Origin: Pseudanabaena sp. SR411
GTDB taxonomy: Bacteria > Cyanobacteriota > Cyanobacteriia > Pseudanabaenales > Pseudanabaenaceae
Direction: 5' to 3'
Length of the DNA: 48,993 nt
Assembly: GCF_002251945.1 (NCBI RefSeq)
Contig: NZ_NDHW01000058.1
Coordinates: 1 to 48,993, forward strand
Positions 44,140 through 48,993 of this stretch are shown here, piece after piece; the first letter of the stretch is position 1; the number at the start of each line of letters is the position of its first letter. Below the pieces are notes generated by a model. That model was not told where the DNA came from, made no database searches, and saw only the letters and a program-made list of their open reading frames with translations. The position numbers and the translations under genes are program-made.

Positions 44140-47100
44140 ATGCCTAGTCTATTTCCACAAGGTGGGGAACAACAGCGACCAAAGCGTCAACTAGCTAGCA
44201 CAAAACTGTTTGTGGGTTTAGTTATAGCTTTGGTGGGTATATGTGGTGGAGGTTTATGGGCTTTTCAGTGGTTTGGGGCGCAGATCCAAAAAAATACTGA
44301 AGAAAATTTGTTGGCGATCGCCAAATTAAAATCGCAGCAGATTGAACAATGGCTAAATGAGCGCAAAGCCGATGCTCAGATTTTTGTAGCTAGACCATCG
44401 GTGCAAATCACCATCGAAGCGATCGCCAATCCTATTCAAAATGAAGCATCAAAGGCAATTGCCTCAACCCTAAAAGCCGCAATCACAGCCACAAAGGCAG
44501 AGTATGGTTATCAGAGAATCATCTTGTTTGATCGCCAAGGTAGGACGGTCTGGAAATCAGCAGCCGATGACGATTTACCCGCCATCGTGGCAAGCACCTT
44601 TGCTCAAAAACTCAAGTCTGCTCCTAGTTTTAGTGAACCTGAATTAATTGATCTCAATTGGATTGAGACAAGTAAAGGTAAAAAAATTGTCTATGGCATC
44701 TTAGCTCCTGTCTACAATCAACAAAAAGATCTAATAGGAGCTGTTTATCTAGAGTCTGATCCGAAGGATTATTTATTTCCGTTGTTAAGCGCTTGGCCAA
44801 CCTCTAGCCCTACTGCCGAAACTGTCCTCGTTAGACAAGAAGGTAATGTTGTCCGCTATCTCACGGCTTTGCGCCACCGCAGTAGCAATGTGTCGGAATT
44901 TACAGTATCTCTAGACAAGTCCAATGTTTTTGCTGTACAGGCCATTAAGTCTCAAGTATCGCCATTCATCTTAAAAGCCTTAGACTACCGAGGTGCGTCT
45001 GTGCTTGCCGCCGCCCTCAGAGTTAAAAATACACCTTGGTTAATGATCTCCGAAATTGACAGCAGTGAAGCCGATGCACCTCTGCAACGCTTGGCAATTT
45101 CGATTAGTAGTCTTGCGGGTTTATTGATAGTCGTGTTGCTGTATGTTACTTACCAAGTCAGAAAATCAGGAAAACTAGCCCTTAAATCTCTAGCCCAAAG
45201 TGCCGAAGTTGAAAGATTAGAAATAATTGCCGAGAGTACCTCGCGCTATGCCACGGCGATCGAAACTTCCCTTGATGGCTATGCCACGATCAATAGCGAT
45301 GGCAAATTTATCGAAGTAAATGAGTCTTTTGAGGCGATCGCAGGTTATAGCACCGATGAATTATTGTCGCTGAGTATTTTTGATTTGGTCGTTGGTGATG
45401 ACTTTCAGCATGAAGAATTTGTTGCCAATATTCTCGCTACTAAAAAACAGCGATTGCAACAAAAATGGAAACATAAGAATGGCGATATTATTGACGTGCA
45501 GATCGGCATTTCTTATTTTGCCAAAAACAATGGATATTTCTTCGTGTTTGTACAGGACTTAACGGATCTGTTCAAGGTTCAATATCAACTTGAACGTTCT
45601 ACTAGGCTCTATGCCTTCTTGAGTCGCGCCAACGAAGCGATCGTCCGTATTCAAGATCTACAACAGCTATTGCCTGAGATTTGCCAAATTGCGATCGACT
45701 ATGGCGGATTTCAACTAGCTTGGGTGGGTGTGCCGAATCATCAAACGCAAATGCTAGAAGTATTGGCATCAGCAGGTAAAGATCTTGCCTATACCCAAGA
45801 AATTCAAATTTCAGTCGATCCTAACTTAGCGATTGGTCAGAGTCCCTATAGTACGGCGATTAGAGAAAATCGCATTATCGTAACCAATGATTTTGTAAAT
45901 GTTCCTACTCCCTCTGCATGGCAGGCGATCGCTAAAAAACATAGCCTGAAATCTAATGCTGTGTTTCCTTTGTCTTTTAACCATCAGGTTTTTGGGGTAC
46001 TCACATTCTGCTCTTCGGAAATAGGCTTTTTTAGGGACGATGTCGTGAAACTATTAACAGAGTTAACTGAAGATGTCTGTTTAGCACTCCGTCTTGATGA
46101 ATCCGAGAAATACCGCAAACAAGCAGAAGCAAAGTTACTACAAAGTGAAGAAAGATTTCGCTTAGCGATTGTGAATGCGCCATTTCCGATCATTATCTAT
46201 TCAGGCAATCTCAGACCTTTACAAATAAATCGCGCATGGATCGATCAAACAGGATATGCCGATCGCGACATCAGAGAAATAATCGCATGGACAGATCGAT
46301 TCTGTCAGGAAAAATTGCCAGCAATCCAGACCTTAGCCTATGGCTTGGATCGTAGCAACAGAAATAGCTTAGAAACAAAAGAAGTTGAGATTGTCACTGC
46401 TGATGAATCGCCTCGCATTTGGAGATTTGACGCTGCATTACTTTCAGATATTAGCGATACTAAACAGGTGTTCATTGGTATAGCTATAGATGTCACTGAA
46501 CAAAAACAGATAGAAATGGCTCTCCAAGAAAGTGAAGAGAGAATGCGTAGAACCATTATTTTATCTCCTTTCCCGATTATGATTCACGCTGAAGATGGAC
46601 AGGTATTACAAATCAACGAGGCTTGGACTGAGTTTAGTGGTTATAGCATCACCGAAATACCCACGATCGAAGACTGGACATTTAATGCCTATGGTATTCA
46701 CAAATCAGTCGTCCAAGATTACATCAACACCCTCTATGCTATAAATGAAAAGCATAAGGAAGGTGAATATGAAATCAAAGCAAAGGATGGCTCTAAGAGA
46801 ATTTGGGATTTTGCTTCGGCTCCTTTAGGGCGGATTGCCGATGGTAGACGTACCGTCATCTCCATGGCAATGGATATAACTGATCGCAAAGCTTCCGAAT
46901 TAGTTCTTAAAGCGAGCGAAGAGAGACTGAGCCGTGCAATTACAAACGCACCCTTCCCGATCATTTTCCATGCTGAAGATGGTCAAGTGCTGCAAGTTAA
47001 CCAAGCATGGACTGAACTCAGTGGGTATAGTATTGCAGATATCCCCACAATTGGTGATTGGATCGCTAAAGCCTATGGCAAAAATGATTTATCGTTAGAG

Positions 47101-48783
47101 AAAGTACAGGAGATTATCAAAGATATCTATAAACTCACCGAAAAACGAGATGAAGGAGAAATTGAGGTCACAGCTAAGGATGGATCGAAGCGTATTTGGA
47201 ATTTTGCCTCTGCACCCCTAGGAAGAATTGCCGACGGTAGAAGTACTGTGATATCCATGGCGGCAGACATCACCGATCGCAAAGCAAACGAGATTGCCCT
47301 CGCCAAAGCTAAGGAACAAGCTGAGGCAGCTAACCAAGCCAAAAGTGAATTTTTGGCAAGTATGAGCCATGAATTGCGAACACCCCTGAATGGTATTTTG
47401 GGCTATGCTCAGATTCTCCTGCGTGATTCTGAAGCAACCGCCAAACAAATTGAAGGCTTTAATGTAATTAATCAATGTGGATTACATTTACTAGATTTGA
47501 TTGCCGAGATTCTAGATTTAGCAAAAATTGAAGCGAAAAAGCTCGATCTTTTCCCCAAGGCGATCTTTTTGCCCAATCTATTATTAGGGGTTGCCCAAAT
47601 CTGTCGCATCAAATCAGAAGAAAAGGATTTGATATTTATGTATGAGTTTTGCGATCGCCTTCCTTCCCATGTCCTTGCCGATGAGCAAAGGTTGCGTCAA
47701 ATCTTGTTAAACTTGTTGGGAAATGCGATTAAATTTACTGATAACGGTCATGTCACATTTAAAGTGGATTTAGTCCCAGTCAATACTCCATTAGCAGCAG
47801 ATATTGCCGATAATGACACCTTATCCAAATCGCCAAGAATTCGTTTTGCGATCATGGATACGGGTAAAGGCATTGCTCCTGAGCATCTCCAAAAGATATT
47901 TCTCCCCTTTGAACAAGTAGGCGATCGTAAAAATCGTCCTGAAGGCACTGGATTAGGATTAGCCATCTCTCAAAAATTAGTAACGATGATGGGTGGTAAG
48001 CTCCAAGTTGAAAGTGAACTAAGTCAAGGTAGTCGCTTTTGGTTTGAACTAGATTTACCTGAAGTCGATAATATTAATCTTCAAGTTATTAATAGCAATG
48101 TCACTAGTGATAATTACGGAAAGATTACAGGCTACCAAGGTCGAAAGTTAACGATTTTGGTGGTTGACGATCGCTGGGTCAATCGAATTGTGATCAAACA
48201 TTTACTCGAACCATTAGGCTTTACAGTTCTAGAAGCAGATAATGGTTATAGTGGTATATCAATGGCGCAAACCAATGCTGTAGATGCGATCGTTGCTGAT
48301 TTGGTGATGCCTGAACTTGACGGTTTTGAAATGACGCGCAGATTGAGAATGATGCCCGAATTTCAACAAATCCCCATCATTGCACTCTCGGCAAGCGTTT
48401 TAGAGGCAGAGAAGATTAAAAGTAATGAAGCTGGTTGCAATGATTTTTTGTCAAAGCCAATTGATTCAGCTATGTTCTTAAATAAGCTTCAAGAATATCT
48501 GGAAATATCTTGGACATATGAGGATGTCCAGCCAACTATAAAATCAGTTATTGAAAGCGATCTAAACCTAGTTATACCGCCAGAATCTGAGCTAAGAGAA
48601 ATTTTTGAAGCTTTGGATGTTGGGGATTTTAGTGCAATTAAGCAAGAAGCTCAGAGAATTCAACAACTCGCTCCTCAATATCAAAGCTTTGCCATGAGAT
48701 TATTAGCTTTAACAAGGACTTTTGATGAACAGGAGATTTTAAATTTGTTGAAACAGTCAGCCAATAGCGAGCATTCTGTATAA
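44140..48783 (+). CDS. Multi-PAS/GAF hybrid sensor histidine kinase
   Basis: I prefer ATG 44140 ([15 protein letters not shown]) over a TTG four codons earlier. The 1547-aa protein has TM1 (about 22-42), a periplasmic Cache-like sensor (about 45-315), TM2 (about 318-338), PAS (about 370-470), GAF (about 488-660), three more PAS (from about 672, 801 and 929), HisKA with [20 protein letters not shown] (His about 1077), an HATPase ([42 protein letters not shown]), and a receiver ([10 protein letters not shown], phospho-Asp about 1387 in [11 protein letters not shown], Lys in LSKPID). PAS 3 and 4 are near duplicates. The signal is unknown. A receiver gene follows at 48841 but is interrupted. Confidence 0.93.
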   Translation: MPSLFPQGGEQQRPKRQLASTKLFVGLVIALVGICGGGLWAFQWFGAQIQKNTEENLLAIAKLKSQQIEQWLNERKADAQIFVARPSVQITIEAIANPIQNEASKAIASTLKAAITATKAEYGYQRIILFDRQGRTVWKSAADDDLPAIVASTFAQKLKSAPSFSEPELIDLNWIETSKGKKIVYGILAPVYNQQKDLIGAVYLESDPKDYLFPLLSAWPTSSPTAETVLVRQEGNVVRYLTALRHRSSNVSEFTVSLDKSNVFAVQAIKSQVSPFILKALDYRGASVLAAALRVKNTPWLMISEIDSSEADAPLQRLAISISSLAGLLIVVLLYVTYQVRKSGKLALKSLAQSAEVERLEIIAESTSRYATAIETSLDGYATINSDGKFIEVNESFEAIAGYSTDELLSLSIFDLVVGDDFQHEEFVANILATKKQRLQQKWKHKNGDIIDVQIGISYFAKNNGYFFVFVQDLTDLFKVQYQLERSTRLYAFLSRANEAIVRIQDLQQLLPEICQIAIDYGGFQLAWVGVPNHQTQMLEVLASAGKDLAYTQEIQISVDPNLAIGQSPYSTAIRENRIIVTNDFVNVPTPSAWQAIAKKHSLKSNAVFPLSFNHQVFGVLTFCSSEIGFFRDDVVKLLTELTEDVCLALRLDESEKYRKQAEAKLLQSEERFRLAIVNAPFPIIIYSGNLRPLQINRAWIDQTGYADRDIREIIAWTDRFCQEKLPAIQTLAYGLDRSNRNSLETKEVEIVTADESPRIWRFDAALLSDISDTKQVFIGIAIDVTEQKQIEMALQESEERMRRTIILSPFPIMIHAEDGQVLQINEAWTEFSGYSITEIPTIEDWTFNAYGIHKSVVQDYINTLYAINEKHKEGEYEIKAKDGSKRIWDFASAPLGRIADGRRTVISMAMDITDRKASELVLKASEERLSRAITNAPFPIIFHAEDGQVLQVNQAWTELSGYSIADIPTIGDWIAKAYGKNDLSLEKVQEIIKDIYKLTEKRDEGEIEVTAKDGSKRIWNFASAPLGRIADGRSTVISMAADITDRKANEIALAKAKEQAEAANQAKSEFLASMSHELRTPLNGILGYAQILLRDSEATAKQIEGFNVINQCGLHLLDLIAEILDLAKIEAKKLDLFPKAIFLPNLLLGVAQICRIKSEEKDLIFMYEFCDRLPSHVLADEQRLRQILLNLLGNAIKFTDNGHVTFKVDLVPVNTPLAADIADNDTLSKSPRIRFAIMDTGKGIAPEHLQKIFLPFEQVGDRKNRPEGTGLGLAISQKLVTMMGGKLQVESELSQGSRFWFELDLPEVDNINLQVINSNVTSDNYGKITGYQGRKLTILVVDDRWVNRIVIKHLLEPLGFTVLEADNGYSGISMAQTNAVDAIVADLVMPELDGFEMTRRLRMMPEFQQIPIIALSASVLEAEKIKSNEAGCNDFLSKPIDSAMFLNKLQEYLEISWTYEDVQPTIKSVIESDLNLVIPPESELREIFEALDVGDFSAIKQEAQRIQQLAPQYQSFAMRLLALTRTFDEQEILNLLKQSANSEHSV

Positions 48784-48840
48784 TCAAGATAATCGTAGTA
48801 TGGCTATAGCTATATTTCTCAAAGCTTGGCAACTTAAATT

Positions 48841-48919
48841 ATGTCATACCCAAAGCCTCCCGTTATTTTTATCATTGATGATAATCCTGACAATGTTAGT
48901 TTGCTGACGGAGGTTCTAG
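48841..48919 (+). pseudogene. Response regulator gene interrupted by an IS element
   Basis: From ATG 48841 the frame gives PPVIFIIDDNPDNVSLLTEV, a CheY-like receiver start with the acidic pair DD. At 48920 it meets an IS1634-like terminal repeat, and the frame ends a few codons later. The remainder may continue beyond the window, past the element. A TATAGCTATA tract (about 48801-48812) precedes the gene. Confidence 0.75.
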
Positions 48920-48993
48920 CCCACATTCCGCTCGTAATGGAAGCCTAAAAATATTTAAACCGAGACAATGAGGGTTTCAGCGGTTTCCTGCGA
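48920..48993. mobile_element. Left end of an IS1634-like element, cut by window edge
   Basis: CCCACATTCCGCTCGTAATG at 48920 repeats the terminal sequence found at 24209, followed by GAAGCC instead of GAAGGG. Only 74 bp are visible and no coding part is seen. Confidence 0.7.

Noticed and set aside
46479-46490. TATAGCTATA inside the hybrid kinase as a hairpin-element end
   Set aside because: It encodes the conserved PAS strand IGIAIDVTE in frame and has no partner arm nearby.

Overview
The window reads as chromosomal DNA of a gas-vesicle-forming cyanobacterium. Evidence: the octamer GCGATCGC (HIP1) is very frequent, there is a gvpA-gvpC-gvpN-gvpJ cluster, an NDH-1 subunit gene (ndhF), a cyanobacterial AbrB regulator, an SLH/OprB-type porin, a DUF3285 protein and several cyanobacterium-specific membrane proteins. 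Protein style and gene content fit a Pseudanabaena-like filamentous genus, but that assignment is inference. No rRNA, tRNA or CRISPR array was seen.

Layout. 1-700: cut-off IS1595-like transposase plus gene debris. 709-3061: RND-efflux adaptor and a two-domain DUF305 lipoprotein. 3310-5860: a methyltransferase, decayed DUF6745 and DUF1016 genes, and a brnTA toxin-antitoxin pair between HIP1-rich direct repeats. 5860-8035: RppB/RppA-like sensor kinase and response regulator, plausibly metal- or redox-responsive and possibly linked to the efflux adaptor. 8375-14316: AbrB regulator, recF, LuxR-type regulator, DASH cryptochrome, IS1 debris, ferredoxin, nusB. 14353-15619: ECF sigma factor with a cupin (ChrR-like) anti-sigma partner. 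15794-18496: gas vesicle operon, with an unusually long GvpC and an attenuator-like structure after gvpA. 18881-24117: DUF3285 gene, ybeY, dgkA and a complete RND pump without an adjacent adaptor. 24209-25546: IS1634-like element carrying a broken IS630 element. 25633-29447: two membrane proteins and ndhF. 29794-33619: a three-gene cassette of C5 DNA methyltransferase, GHKL (MORC/HSP90-like) ATPase and an unrecognised Rossmann-like protein; this is the best candidate for an undescribed defence or epigenetic system. 33735-37116: BMP-type (nucleoside-like) ABC importer without its ATPase. 37403-40807: porin, LapA-like protein and tgt, the last apparently starting at CTG. 41058-41804: IS1 and other debris. 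41850-43910: M48-family membrane protein whose zinc site has been lost. 44140-48783: large multi-PAS hybrid kinase, followed by a response regulator gene cut by an IS1634-like element that runs off the window.

Most intergenic gaps hold a long, nearly perfect palindrome with a 3-nt loop. Four of these sit inside a MITE-like frame bounded by TATAGC/GCTATA. The outer frame is conserved between copies while the hairpin core changes. This recurring hairpin population is the most distinctive non-coding feature of the window.
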